From NCBI GenBank assembly GCA_900539145.1, contig UQAX01000006.1, positions 13,697 through 77,696 of the forward strand: DNA of 64,000 bases, given 5' to 3'. Positions 1 to 8,935 of the stretch are shown here, piece after piece. Each line of letters begins with the position of its first letter. Position 1 is the first letter of the stretch. The DNA comes from an uncultured Blautia sp. GTDB lineage: Bacteria > Bacillota > Clostridia > Lachnospirales > Lachnospiraceae. The position numbers were made by a program, and so were the translations under genes. Below the pieces are notes generated by a model. That model ran no database searches, had not been told where the DNA came from, and saw only the letters and a list, made by a program, of their open reading frames with translations.

Positions 1-61
1 GATGCGCAGCTCGCGGAAATGAAATTATCACTTTGTGAACCACTCGCGCGCGGAAATTGCG
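1..61. repeat. Partial copy of dispersed intergenic repeat
   Basis: This 61-bp stretch matches 10332-10392 with one mismatch (position 42, A versus G). It is probably the right part of the repeat seen whole at 10279-10410, cut by the window edge. It is GC-richer than its surroundings and carries CTCGCGG / CCNCTCGCG complementary arms, so it could fold as RNA. Noncoding repeat; function unknown. Confidence 0.7.
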
Positions 62-82
62 CTGTTGCGTAATCTTTTTTCA

Positions 83-112
83 TTGATAAATTTCTTCGCC
101 ATCTGTTATAAT
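83..112 (+). promoter_or_regulatory. Promoter of first Rpn nuclease gene
   Basis: The -35 TTGATA (83-88) and -10 TATAAT (107-112) are 18 bp apart. The same promoter is present at 8868-8897 before the second gene copy, so it belongs to the duplicated unit. Confidence 0.7.
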
Positions 113-151
113 GGATGTTATAGAATTCCTCTGCAAAGTGGAGGAAAAAGT

Positions 152-1015
152 ATGAACACATTATTGAAAAATCTTACAATCAAAAATAATTTTATGTTTG
201 CAGCAGTGATGTCAGAGGAGGAGAACTGCAAAGGCTTTTTAGAACGTGCGCTTTCTATTAAAATAGACCATGTGGAAATCAGCACAGAGAAAAATATCGT
301 CTACCATCCGGAGTATAAAGGTGTGCGATTAGACGTTTATGCGAAAGATGAAAAGAATACCCGCTATAATATAGAGATGCAGGTACTAAAGCAGCCTGCA
401 TTGGGACGCAGAAGCCGTTATTACCAAAGCCAGATGGATATGGAGCTTTTGGCAAAAGGGTGTGAATATGCAGAACTTCCCGACAGCTATGTGATTTTTC
501 TCTGTGATTTTGACCCTTTTGGTGAAGGAAAATATCGGTATACTTTTCGGAAAAGCTGTGAGGAAACACAAAAAGCGTCTTTAAAAGATGGACGTTGTAT
601 TATGTTTCTAAACACCTGTGGAGAAAATGCAGAAGATGTGCCGGAAGAATTGGTTTCTTTTCTGAAATTTGTGCATGCAGACTTAAAAGAAAGTCAGACG
701 GACTTTCAGGATGATTATGTAAGACAAGTGCAGAAATCAGTCACCCATATCAAGGGGAGCAGAGAAATGGAGGAGAGATTTATGCTTTTGGAATTATTGA
801 TGCAAGATGAACGCAGAGAAGGGCGTAAGGAAGGTAGAAAAGAAGGATTAAAAGCTGCAATAGAGATGCTTCAGATGGTTTTGTCCAAATTCGGACAATT
901 ACCTGACAGCCTTTTGGAAACATTATATGAACAGGAAGACATAGAAGTAATTAAAAACTGGATGGAGATAGCTTTGAGAGCAGAGTCCTTAGACGATTTC
1001 ATTTCTAAAATGTAG
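152..1015 (+). CDS. Rpn family nuclease / PD-(D/E)XK transposase-like protein, copy 1
   Basis: This 287-residue protein belongs to the Rpn (recombination-promoting nuclease, PDDEXK_2) family, whose members cut DNA and stimulate RecA-independent recombination. The nuclease core shows D61 and an E75-x-Q77 motif after a hydrophobic strand, with the family's conserved N-terminus (NLTIKNNFMF). The C-terminus has a charged (EGRK)n linker and a helical tail. I chose the ATG at 152 over an upstream in-frame ATG at 35 because a GGAGG site sits about 8 bases before it, the promoter lies between the two, and the second copy starts at the same residue. The first 229 residues match the gene at 8936 except I38 versus V38. 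The last 60 differ substantially. Confidence 0.85.
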   Translation: MNTLLKNLTIKNNFMFAAVMSEEENCKGFLERALSIKIDHVEISTEKNIVYHPEYKGVRLDVYAKDEKNTRYNIEMQVLKQPALGRRSRYYQSQMDMELLAKGCEYAELPDSYVIFLCDFDPFGEGKYRYTFRKSCEETQKASLKDGRCIMFLNTCGENAEDVPEELVSFLKFVHADLKESQTDFQDDYVRQVQKSVTHIKGSREMEERFMLLELLMQDERREGRKEGRKEGLKAAIEMLQMVLSKFGQLPDSLLETLYEQEDIEVIKNWMEIALRAESLDDFISKM

Positions 1016-1042
1016 TATCTAAATCATATCTAACTGAAAAAT

Positions 1043-1086
1043 GAGGCTGTTGTATTAAGTGCATTTTTACTTAATACGACAACCTC
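1043..1086 (+). terminator. Hairpin after first Rpn gene
   Basis: An 18-bp left arm (1043-1060) pairs with 1069-1086 around an 8-nt loop with one mismatch. No strong T-run follows, so it may act as an mRNA 3' end or a weak terminator. A related but longer hairpin follows the second copy near 9830-9880. Confidence 0.5.
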
Positions 1087-1247
1087 GGATGAAAACATTT
1101 CAATGCCATTTCAGGCAAAATTTCAAAAAAAGCAGAGGAATTCTATTATTACATTATTGTAAGAATATTGAGATGCAGTTGTAAGCTATAAGCGGTATAA
1201 TTGAAAGAAATATAAAAGCTTCAATATTCAATAGAGGGGGTGTTTTT

Positions 1248-3878
1248 TTGAAAAATGACTATTTATTTTCTATGGCTCTTGATGAAATAAGGGGGAGAAA
1301 AAGAAGCAGTTTTTTGATTTTCTTTGTATTGTTTCTGAGTTTTACCTGTGCCATGATTTCTCTTTCTCTTACAGAAAGTATGGATAAAACAAATGAGGAA
1401 TGCAGATATGATACTTATGGTATATGGGAAGGTGCAGTTTTAAATGCAAACGAGAGGGAGCTTGATTTTTTTAGGCAGACACCTTTTATCCAAGAAAGCG
1501 GAATGGCGCAATGCTATGGAAAAATTGCGGGAAACAGTGGAATAGGAACAGTGGATGAACACCTTTGGAAACTGGGAAGACTAGAGTTAAATAGCGGAAG
1601 ACTTCCAAAATCCGGTGATGAAGTTGCAGTAGAAGCAGATGTTCTTAGTGTTCTGGGCTATGATTATGAGCTGGGACAAAAGATAGATTTGACGATTTCT
1701 GTACCTGCTCAATATTTAGATGAACAGACGCAGGAGGAAGATGCTTTTCCTTCTATTCAAGTGACAAAAACTTATACTCTTTGCGGGGTTTTGAAAGAAT
1801 ATACAAACCTTTGGGAAGCAGGGAGAAAAGCGACCTTAAACAGTGCAATTCTCACAGAAAAGGGCGCACAGGAGCTTTTTTTGGAGGCAAAAATCCAGCA
1901 GGAGGAAATGGTGCCATTACCGCCTGAAAAGAACTGCTTTTTCACAATGAAGAACCATGATACTTCTAAAATTTGTGAGATTAATGAGGGATTGAAACAG
2001 GAAGACGCAGAAATTCAACAGGAAGTTCTTATAAACACATACGCATACCCTGATGTACAGCAGATGGAGAAAAAGCAACTGTTTCATTGGGCAATTTTTA
2101 TAGTGTCACTTGCTGCGATTGTGTGTCTTTATATGTTGCAGGTGCGCAGGCAAGTATATCAGATTGCTCTCTTTCGAAGCATTGGAATTACAAAGAAGCA
2201 ATTACGAATTTTGATTTTTTTCGAGACAGCTCTGCTTGGATTTCCGGCAGCAGTATTGGGGAGCATTACAGGGGCATTGGGAACATGGTGTTTGGTAAAA
2301 GTCTTATTGAGACAGAAAAATGCAGTCTTTGTTTTAGATATACCGGTTGTTTCTCTTGTGTTATTTTTTACTTTGTGGATTATCGCTCTTGCAGGTATGA
2401 GGATTTTGGTATTACAAATGGCATTAAAACAGCCTCTTACAGGAAGATTTGAAATCCAGCAGGTAAAAAAGCAGAAGGTAAACAGGATGAAAGGTGTGTT
2501 ATTGGCAGGATTATCGGTGGCTATGGCAGGCATTGTGATTTTTGTTTGTATGGAAGCCTTTCCAATATTTTATAAAAGGGAAATAAACGAAAAGTCACGT
2601 TCTTATAGTATCAATGCGCTGGAAAATCCATTTGCCTGTATTCCAAAGGAAGAACTTTCTAATATAAAAGCGATACCGGGAGTCAGTAAGATAGATGCAC
2701 AGTTGGTAGAGAATTGCGAATTGCGTTTTGAAGATATGGAAGAAAATGATTTTTTTCAGGCAGTTAGAGAAAATTCTGAAGATACACAGCCGGTATTACT
2801 AAATATGATAGATGGCGCAGGAAATAAAAAAATTATTGATTATCCAAACGGATTAGGGGTATCTATCTATGGGATACCAGAGGAACGAATGGAAACTTTA
2901 CCGCACGCAGAACAAGTAAACAAAGAAGCTTTTCGTCAAGGGAAACAAGTTATTATTATATTTTCCACAGATGTAGATGGTAATCTTGTGTATGGAGGGA
3001 AGTCTTATACAGAAGCAGGAATAAAAGCAGGTGATGAGATTGAGCTGAATTTTTATGGTTTTCCAGTAGGGGAAAGAATAGAAAGAAAGGCGAGTGATGT
3101 ATCAATAGTCGGAAATATGACAGCAAAAGTAGGAGCTGTTATAAAAGTAAATAGGGAGAAGTCAGCTTATGATCCGTTGTTATTTACAGGAAAACCGTAT
3201 ATGGTGTTATGTTCTTATGAGAGCCTAAAGGAAACCTTGGAAAATGCAAAAGAGGGTTACGAGCTGGGATTTAATAAAACCGGTACGGAATTAGGTTATA
3301 ATTCTTTAGATATTTATACATCAGAAAGTGCAGGATATTTATCTACGGATTTTATTGTGGCAGATTTATGTGAGCAGTATGAAATGAATTTACGCAATGA
3401 GCGTGAAATGATAACGGCGTCTGTACAGGAAGCAGAACGTGAATTTTTCTTGCTGTTTTTTGGAGGAGTGTGCATTATATTGATTTTACTTCTTACAGTT
3501 TGTAATATTCTGGCTTTTGATTATGAAAATCAGAAACGTAAAATAGGAGTTTTAAAAGCACTGGGAATGTCAAAAAGACAGCTTCAAAATAGACTAAGAA
3601 GAAATTCTTTGAAAACAGCAGTTTTTTCTGTTTTTTGCGGTTGGGGTGTATATGGAGTCTGGATTTTTGGAAATGTGTGGAAACAGCAGAGGTATTTGCA
3701 GCAGGAATTTCAGGAAGTGCGCAGTTTTTCTCAAATTTTACAGCAGCAAATCGAAAGCATGAAAATTTTCGGAATAGGAGGATTTGAGGCGTTTTGGATT
3801 AGCGCAGCAGCATTTTTAGCAGTATTTTTAATGTTATATTTACCGAAGCGCAGGTTGAAAAACGCAAAGCTTTTTTGA
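1248..3878 (+). CDS. Large FtsX-type ABC transporter permease 1
   Basis: This 876-residue membrane protein has the FtsX/MacB permease layout. TM1 is at about 20-41, an extracellular domain follows to about 275, TM segments lie at 277-395 and about 414-434, a second extracellular domain of roughly 290 residues follows, and three C-terminal TM segments start near 728. The cytosolic signatures ALFRSIGITKKQL and GVLKALGMSKRQL are typical coupling helices. The start is TTG at 1248, supported by AGAGGGGG about 8 bases upstream and by alignment with the paralogue at 5621 (MKND versus MKNE). It probably pairs with that paralogue over the ATPase at 8190. The substrate is unknown; a peptide, antibiotic or cell-envelope lipid is plausible. 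Confidence 0.85.
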   Translation: MKNDYLFSMALDEIRGRKRSSFLIFFVLFLSFTCAMISLSLTESMDKTNEECRYDTYGIWEGAVLNANERELDFFRQTPFIQESGMAQCYGKIAGNSGIGTVDEHLWKLGRLELNSGRLPKSGDEVAVEADVLSVLGYDYELGQKIDLTISVPAQYLDEQTQEEDAFPSIQVTKTYTLCGVLKEYTNLWEAGRKATLNSAILTEKGAQELFLEAKIQQEEMVPLPPEKNCFFTMKNHDTSKICEINEGLKQEDAEIQQEVLINTYAYPDVQQMEKKQLFHWAIFIVSLAAIVCLYMLQVRRQVYQIALFRSIGITKKQLRILIFFETALLGFPAAVLGSITGALGTWCLVKVLLRQKNAVFVLDIPVVSLVLFFTLWIIALAGMRILVLQMALKQPLTGRFEIQQVKKQKVNRMKGVLLAGLSVAMAGIVIFVCMEAFPIFYKREINEKSRSYSINALENPFACIPKEELSNIKAIPGVSKIDAQLVENCELRFEDMEENDFFQAVRENSEDTQPVLLNMIDGAGNKKIIDYPNGLGVSIYGIPEERMETLPHAEQVNKEAFRQGKQVIIIFSTDVDGNLVYGGKSYTEAGIKAGDEIELNFYGFPVGERIERKASDVSIVGNMTAKVGAVIKVNREKSAYDPLLFTGKPYMVLCSYESLKETLENAKEGYELGFNKTGTELGYNSLDIYTSESAGYLSTDFIVADLCEQYEMNLRNEREMITASVQEAEREFFLLFFGGVCIILILLLTVCNILAFDYENQKRKIGVLKALGMSKRQLQNRLRRNSLKTAVFSVFCGWGVYGVWIFGNVWKQQRYLQQEFQEVRSFSQILQQQIESMKIFGIGGFEAFWISAAAFLAVFLMLYLPKRRLKNAKLF

Positions 3879-3884
3879 TATAAT
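3855..3884 (+). promoter_or_regulatory. Internal promoter for the two-component genes
   Basis: TTGAAA (3855-3860) and TATAAT (3879-3884) are 18 bp apart, overlapping the end of permease 1. The regulator starts 33 bases later. This would let the sensor pair be expressed independently of the transporter. Confidence 0.6.
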
Positions 3885-3917
3885 GCTTACAAGAATTTTG
3901 ATTTACAGAGGTCTAAA

Positions 3918-4619
3918 ATGAAGTTTCATATTTTGATTACAGAAGACGATGAAAATGTTGCAAACGGTTTGTCAGATATTTTGAAAAGCTATGGTTATCA
4001 AGTGTCTGTATCAGATAACAGTGCAGATACCATAGAGATTTTAAACAGAGAAAATATTGCTCTTGTAATTTTGGACGTTTGTCTCGGTGAGGATAGTGGA
4101 TATGATTTATGTAAAAAAATCAGAGAGTTTTCGGATGTTCCTATTCTTTTTCTCACAGGCTGCAGCAGCGAATTAGAGCTTATACGGGGATTTCAGGTTG
4201 GGGGAGATGACTATGTTACAAAGCCTTTCCGTATGCAGGAATTGCTGGTGCGTATGCAGGCAATTCTTCGCCGTTCTTCCTTAAATAAGGGGGAATATTA
4301 TCAAAGCGGAGAGTTGTATTATAATCATTTTACACACCAGATGATAAAAGGAAAAGAAGCGCTTCCCCTTACTTCCGTGGAATTGAAGATTGCCGTGTTG
4401 TTATTGAAAAGCTGGCCGAATACCATTACCAGAAAGGACTTGCTTTACCATGTGTGGGATAATGATTTTCAGTTTGTGGAGGAAAATACATTGAATGTAA
4501 ATGTCAGCCGTTTACGGGATAAGCTGGGAACTTTTGAGGAAGCTCCTTACATTACGACCATACGTGGAGTAGGCTATCGCTGGGCAGTGCCGGTAAAGAG
4601 GTGTCAGAAATCATGTTGA
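3918..4619 (+). CDS. OmpR-family response regulator
   Basis: This 233-residue regulator has an N-terminal receiver domain with acidic pocket E9-D10-D11, phospho-acceptor D53 (LVILDV) and conserved K near 102 (YVTKPF). A C-terminal winged-helix DNA-binding domain ends with the typical TIRGVGYRW motif. It overlaps the start of the kinase gene, so the pair is translationally coupled. It lies between the two permease genes, as in antimicrobial-peptide sensing/export cassettes, and probably controls the extended -10 promoter before permease 2 and the promoter of permease 1. Confidence 0.92.
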   Translation: MKFHILITEDDENVANGLSDILKSYGYQVSVSDNSADTIEILNRENIALVILDVCLGEDSGYDLCKKIREFSDVPILFLTGCSSELELIRGFQVGGDDYVTKPFRMQELLVRMQAILRRSSLNKGEYYQSGELYYNHFTHQMIKGKEALPLTSVELKIAVLLLKSWPNTITRKDLLYHVWDNDFQFVEENTLNVNVSRLRDKLGTFEEAPYITTIRGVGYRWAVPVKRCQKSC

Positions 4620-5569
4620 CAGTAGTTTGTTTTATTATAGCGTGTATTAGTACCATTGCTGCGATTTTTTTCTTTAGAAAAAGCAGAAAAATGGAAGACA
4701 ATATCAGGCAGGCAGAAGCAGATATCAGCCATTTTCTTCTTTATCCGGAGCAGGTGAATAAGAAGTCTCTGGAGGAAGGTGTTTGCTTTAATCTGCTCAA
4801 TCAGGTTCGGGAGCTGGAGGAACAGCTTCTTCATGAAAGATATCAGAAAAAGCAAAAGGAAATCTATACAAACAGTTTTATCGAAAATATGGCACATCAG
4901 ATGAAAACATCGGTTACAGCTTTACAGATACGTCTTGACTTGGCTGATTTTCATGCGCAAACAGAGGAAGAAAAAGAGGCTTTAAAGGAGGGGCAAAAGT
5001 GTGTCACCCGTCTTACTGAAGAAATTGAAAGGGTTTTAAAATCCAGTCAGTTGGCTGCCGGTAAGGTACTGATGGACTATGAGAAGCTGGATTTAAAGGG
5101 ACTGATATGCTCCTGTGTTGAGCGAATGGAAACGCTTGCAGGCAAGAGAAAGGTAAGTTTTCGAGTTTATGGAGAGCTTTCAAAGGAATACTTGGGAGAC
5201 CGTTTCTGGCTTATACAGGCTTTTGAAAATCTTTTAAAGAATGCCGCAGAACATACGAAAAAAGGGACAGTGGTTGAGATATATTTAGAAGAAAGAGAAG
5301 GACATATCAGAGCTTTTATATGTGATGAAGGAGGCGGAATTTCACCGGAAGAAATGCCGGTTCTTTTTCAGCGTTTTTGCCGTGGAAGCTCAAGAAAAGC
5401 AGGATATGGTATAGGACTTAATATGGCACAGGATATTATAAAATCCCATCATGGAAGTATTTCCGTGAAGAATATTCAGGGGAAAGGCGCTTGTTTTCTT
5501 GTAAGTCTTCCAATGCTTTATGGTACAGAACCTTACAAAATCGTAAGGGAAAATGAGAGAAAACTGTAA
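4613..5569 (+). CDS. Sensor histidine kinase with a minimal sensor
   Basis: This 318-residue kinase has one N-terminal TM helix (about 2-21), a coiled linker, an H-box with H95 (ENMAHQMKTS), an N-box (FENLLKNAAEH), and G-boxes (DEGGGIS, GYGIGLNMA). It has no periplasmic sensor domain: the protein goes almost directly from the membrane to the dimerization helix. Such kinases usually sense through a partner membrane protein, as BceS does with its ABC transporter; here the flanking permeases are the obvious partners (inference). The ATG at 4613 is preferred over GTG 4601 because AGAGG sits about 10 bases before it; it overlaps the regulator's stop. Confidence 0.9.
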   Translation: MLTVVCFIIACISTIAAIFFFRKSRKMEDNIRQAEADISHFLLYPEQVNKKSLEEGVCFNLLNQVRELEEQLLHERYQKKQKEIYTNSFIENMAHQMKTSVTALQIRLDLADFHAQTEEEKEALKEGQKCVTRLTEEIERVLKSSQLAAGKVLMDYEKLDLKGLICSCVERMETLAGKRKVSFRVYGELSKEYLGDRFWLIQAFENLLKNAAEHTKKGTVVEIYLEEREGHIRAFICDEGGGISPEEMPVLFQRFCRGSSRKAGYGIGLNMAQDIIKSHHGSISVKNIQGKGACFLVSLPMLYGTEPYKIVRENERKL

Positions 5570-5577
5570 GCTTTTCT

Positions 5578-5586
5578 TGTTATAAT
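5578..5586 (+). promoter_or_regulatory. Extended -10 promoter before permease 2
   Basis: TGT immediately precedes TATAAT (5581-5586), forming an extended -10 element without a clear -35. It lies just after the kinase stop and 35 bases before permease 2. This layout fits an activator-dependent promoter driven by the adjacent regulator (inference). Confidence 0.5.
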
Positions 5587-5620
5587 CTATATAGAAAGTA
5601 GCAGAGAGGGGCGTGGGAAT

Positions 5621-8170
5621 ATGAAAAATGAGTTGTTTTTTTTGGCGATACAACGGATAAAAGGAACAAAGAGGAATAGTTTTCTGCTTGGAATTATTCT
5701 TCTTTGTTCCTTTGCGTTTACGGTAATTACTCTGGGGATTACAGACAGTTTGAATGAAACAAATGCCCAATATAGGCTGGACACTTATGGCTCATGGAAA
5801 ACTGCAGTTTATCATGGGACTGAGAAGGAAAAAGAAATTTTAAAAGAAAATCCTCTTTCCAAACAAGTTGGAACACTGTTATCTTACGGTAATATCGGAG
5901 GTTCAGACACCATCGGAACACCGGATGATGCTCTCATCGAGATGGGAAATCTGGAGCTTTTGGAAGGACATTTTCCTGAAAAATCAGGAGAAATCGCTAT
6001 GGAAGCCAGTCTGCTAAGTGCGCTAGGTTATGATTATGAGCTTAATCAACAAATTGTAATTAATTTCCAGAAAGATGTGGAAACATGGGTGGAGGTCGAG
6101 TTTACTCTTTGCGGTGTATTGAAACAATATTCTCATTTATGGAACTGTGAGGAAAATATCAATCTTCCTGCCGCCTTTATTGTAAAAGAGGACGGGGAAA
6201 AATTGCAGCCATTTCCTGCTTATCATTATTTTGTAACTTCTGAAGAAGAACAGGAGACTTTAACAGGCAGTATTCGGAGCGCATTGGGAAAGAAAGAGAA
6301 TGAAAATTTAAAGATTGTGGGTAACACATTTGCATATAATTCTTTGTCAGAGAAAGCAGACTATTACCTCTATCTGGTATTGATTTTGCTTACTACGGTA
6401 TTGGCAGTTGCTTGCGTTTATTTCGTACAGATGCAGGAGCAGCTTCGTTCCATTGCCTTGTTTCGCAGTATCGGAGGCACAAAAAAGCAACTGATTGGAC
6501 TTTTATTTTATGAAACAATATGTATGGTTGTACCCTGCATCTGTTTAGGAACGATAATTGGAAGCGTAGGTTTGTGGGGGATTTTTAAGGTATTTATAAA
6601 TGTAAGTTTTACGGATCTTCGAATTTCTATTCCAATTTTCGGATTTTTGATTGTAACGCTTTTGTGGCTTGGAGCTATCTTTTTCTGTCGTTTGCTGGTG
6701 CTTTATTTAGCTATGAAGCAGTCGTTAACGGGAAAAATTACCATGTCCGGAAAAATGGGAAAGCGTTACAGAGGTATAAAAAAAGCTTCTCTTAATTTGC
6801 TGGCAGGAATGTTTTCCACAGTGATGTTATTTGTAATGATGGAGAGTATACCGGAGTTTTTTGAAAAGAGATGGGCAGAAAAGGAAAGCTCTTACAGGAT
6901 AGATGCGGCAGAAAAAACAATCAGTGAAGAAGAAGTAAAAGTGTTGGAAGAACTGCCGGGAATAACCAAAGTTTTGCCCCATGGGGAAATGGTAGGAGAG
7001 TTGAGCTTTGACAATATGGAAAAAGTGCCTTTAGCATCAGCTTGTAAAGAAAATAAGAACAAAAATCAGCCTATTTTTATGGAACAGCAGAATGCAGACG
7101 GCACAATGGAATATATATGTTTTCCGCAGGGAATTGGCGTTCGTGTAATTGGTATTCAAAAGGAGTACTGGAAGGATTATTTTGATACAGCCATTTCCGG
7201 ATTTGATGAGAAAGCTTTTGAAGAAGGAAAAACAGCATTGGTTACTTTTGTTACAGAAGATGACGGAAAAATTACTTTTGACGGTACGGTGTATGAAGAT
7301 ACCGGTTTAGACAAAGAAGATACCATAAATCTGAGGTTCTATGACAGAAATTCAGAGGATTTTCAAAATCCAAGTCTTGCGTCAGAACATTCTTTGAAGC
7401 TTGCCGTACAGCCTATGAAGCGGAAACTTCGGGAAGGGGCAGGGAAAGGATATATCGGAAGCTACGGGGCTCATTATAATATTTTAGTGTCAGATAATTT
7501 CATGCAGAAGGTGCTTGATGAAAGTAAAAATGCGGAGGTCAGCAGTCATTATACAGGAGGCGATATATACGGCGACAGTAGTGCAGAGATTTATACATCT
7601 GTAAATGCAAAATATCTTTCAACAGATTATCTGGTTGCTCAGACTGCAAAAGCTTATGGTACAACCTTGGATAATAATCGAGAAGAAGTGTCTGCACAGG
7701 TTCTTTCACATTTGCAGAATTTGCTTCTTATCTGTGTCTGCGGAGGATGTATTGGACTTACGCTGTTCTTACTTTTATGGAATTTGATTACACTTGCAGC
7801 CAGATACGAATGTAGAAAGTATGGAATTTTGCAGGCAATCGGTATGTCAAACAAACAAATGTACATTGAAATTTTGAAAAAGGGAGCGCTTACAGGTGTT
7901 TCTTCTCTATTCTTAGCATTTTTCTTTTACGGCGTCTATTTTGTAATCAGAGAATGGCTGAAAGTGAGATATGTCATAGAAAATTTTGGAGATAATTATA
8001 CGTTGAAAGAGGGAATACAGAGCACCTATTATTATTTAGAAATGTGCGGAGTCAGTCTTGAAGTATTTATTTTATTCATAGTTGCGATTTTGATTTTTTT
8101 CTTAATCCTGTTCTATTGGTGCAATCGAATTTTGACAAAAACAACATTGATGGAAAAGTTAAAACAATAA
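5621..8170 (+). CDS. Large FtsX-type ABC transporter permease 2
   Basis: This 849-residue paralogue of the permease at 1248 has the same layout: TM1 near 20-42, first extracellular domain, TM bundle near 245-375, second extracellular domain, and three C-terminal TM segments starting near 700. Shared motifs include ALFRSIGGTKKQL, YGILQAIGMSNKQM and the extracellular IYTS...YLSTDYLVA block. The extracellular domains have diverged much more than the TM parts. That suggests a heterodimeric permease (LolC/LolE-like logic) rather than a redundant duplicate. The ATPase gene follows after 19 bp. Confidence 0.85.
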   Translation: MKNELFFLAIQRIKGTKRNSFLLGIILLCSFAFTVITLGITDSLNETNAQYRLDTYGSWKTAVYHGTEKEKEILKENPLSKQVGTLLSYGNIGGSDTIGTPDDALIEMGNLELLEGHFPEKSGEIAMEASLLSALGYDYELNQQIVINFQKDVETWVEVEFTLCGVLKQYSHLWNCEENINLPAAFIVKEDGEKLQPFPAYHYFVTSEEEQETLTGSIRSALGKKENENLKIVGNTFAYNSLSEKADYYLYLVLILLTTVLAVACVYFVQMQEQLRSIALFRSIGGTKKQLIGLLFYETICMVVPCICLGTIIGSVGLWGIFKVFINVSFTDLRISIPIFGFLIVTLLWLGAIFFCRLLVLYLAMKQSLTGKITMSGKMGKRYRGIKKASLNLLAGMFSTVMLFVMMESIPEFFEKRWAEKESSYRIDAAEKTISEEEVKVLEELPGITKVLPHGEMVGELSFDNMEKVPLASACKENKNKNQPIFMEQQNADGTMEYICFPQGIGVRVIGIQKEYWKDYFDTAISGFDEKAFEEGKTALVTFVTEDDGKITFDGTVYEDTGLDKEDTINLRFYDRNSEDFQNPSLASEHSLKLAVQPMKRKLREGAGKGYIGSYGAHYNILVSDNFMQKVLDESKNAEVSSHYTGGDIYGDSSAEIYTSVNAKYLSTDYLVAQTAKAYGTTLDNNREEVSAQVLSHLQNLLLICVCGGCIGLTLFLLLWNLITLAARYECRKYGILQAIGMSNKQMYIEILKKGALTGVSSLFLAFFFYGVYFVIREWLKVRYVIENFGDNYTLKEGIQSTYYYLEMCGVSLEVFILFIVAILIFFLILFYWCNRILTKTTLMEKLKQ

Positions 8171-8189
8171 GGAAAAGGGGGAATTTTTT

Positions 8190-8858
8190 ATGGGAACTAT
8201 TTTATCTGCAAAAAATATTTATAAAACATATAAGACATCTTCCGGTGATGTGCCGGCGCTTCGAGGTGTCAGTTTGGAAGTAGAAAAGGGTTTATTTTAT
8301 GCCATCATAGGGAAAAGTGGTTCAGGAAAATCTACACTTTTGCACACGTTAAGCGGACTTGACCGCCCAACAAAGGGTGAAGTATTTATAAACGGAGAAA
8401 ATCTCTATCAATATTCGGATGAAAAAATGGCTGTATTTCGCAGAAGATATATGGGTTTTGTGTTTCAGCAGTTTAATTTGCTGGATGAGTTTAATGTATT
8501 AAACAATATCTGTATGCCTTTGCGGTTAGACCAGAGAAAGGTGGATAAGCAGTTTTTAGAGGAAGTGACAGGGCTTTTAAGACTTGAGGATAAATTGAAA
8601 AAATATCCCTGTGAGCTTTCAGGCGGAGAACAGCAAAGAGCAGCCATTGCCCGCTGTCTGTTGGCGAGACCGCAGATTATTTTTGCAGATGAACCTACGG
8701 GAAATTTGGACAAAAAGACAGGGGAAGATACGCTGGATTTGTTGCAGCAGTGTTCAGAGCAGTTCGGGCAGACCTTAATTGTGGTGACTCACGATTTGGA
8801 AATTGCAAGGCAGGCAGATGTGATTGTGCATATTGAGGATGGAAAAGTGATTTCGTAA
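8190..8858 (+). CDS. ABC transporter ATP-binding protein (LolD/MacB class)
   Basis: This 222-residue ATPase has Walker A GKSGSGKST, Q-loop FQQFNLL, signature LSGGEQQRAAIARCL, Walker B IIFADEPTGNLD and H-loop VTHD. The EPTGNLD variant is typical of ATPases serving FtsX-type permeases (LolD, MacB, BceA). It is the only ATPase in the cassette, so it probably energizes both permeases. An AAAAGGGGG site precedes the ATG. Confidence 0.92.
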   Translation: MGTILSAKNIYKTYKTSSGDVPALRGVSLEVEKGLFYAIIGKSGSGKSTLLHTLSGLDRPTKGEVFINGENLYQYSDEKMAVFRRRYMGFVFQQFNLLDEFNVLNNICMPLRLDQRKVDKQFLEEVTGLLRLEDKLKKYPCELSGGEQQRAAIARCLLARPQIIFADEPTGNLDKKTGEDTLDLLQQCSEQFGQTLIVVTHDLEIARQADVIVHIEDGKVIS

Positions 8859-8867
8859 ATTGGGTTA

Positions 8868-8897
8868 TTGATAAATTTCTTCGCCATCTGTTATAAT
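8868..8897 (+). promoter_or_regulatory. Promoter of second Rpn nuclease gene
   Basis: TTGATA (8868-8873) and TATAAT (8892-8897) with an 18-bp spacer duplicate the promoter at 83-112. It begins just 9 bp after the ATPase stop codon, marking the left edge of the repeated unit. Confidence 0.7.
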
Positions 8898-8935
8898 GGA
8901 TGTTATAGAATTCCTCTGCAAAGTGGAGGAAAAGT

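Larger units (their letters stand above)
82..1150. repeat. Direct repeat unit A (Rpn gene with promoter and 3' tail)
   Basis: The promoter, the gene and about 130 bp of 3' flank are repeated in the same orientation at 8867-9955. Identity is almost complete through most of the coding region, falls over the last 60 codons, and returns in the flank (CATTTCAGGCAAAATTTC in both). The two copies bracket the FtsX/two-component cassette. Confidence 0.8.

Noticed and set aside
35..151. Longer N-terminus for the first Rpn gene
   Set aside because: The promoter lies inside this stretch and the second copy starts at the internal ATG.
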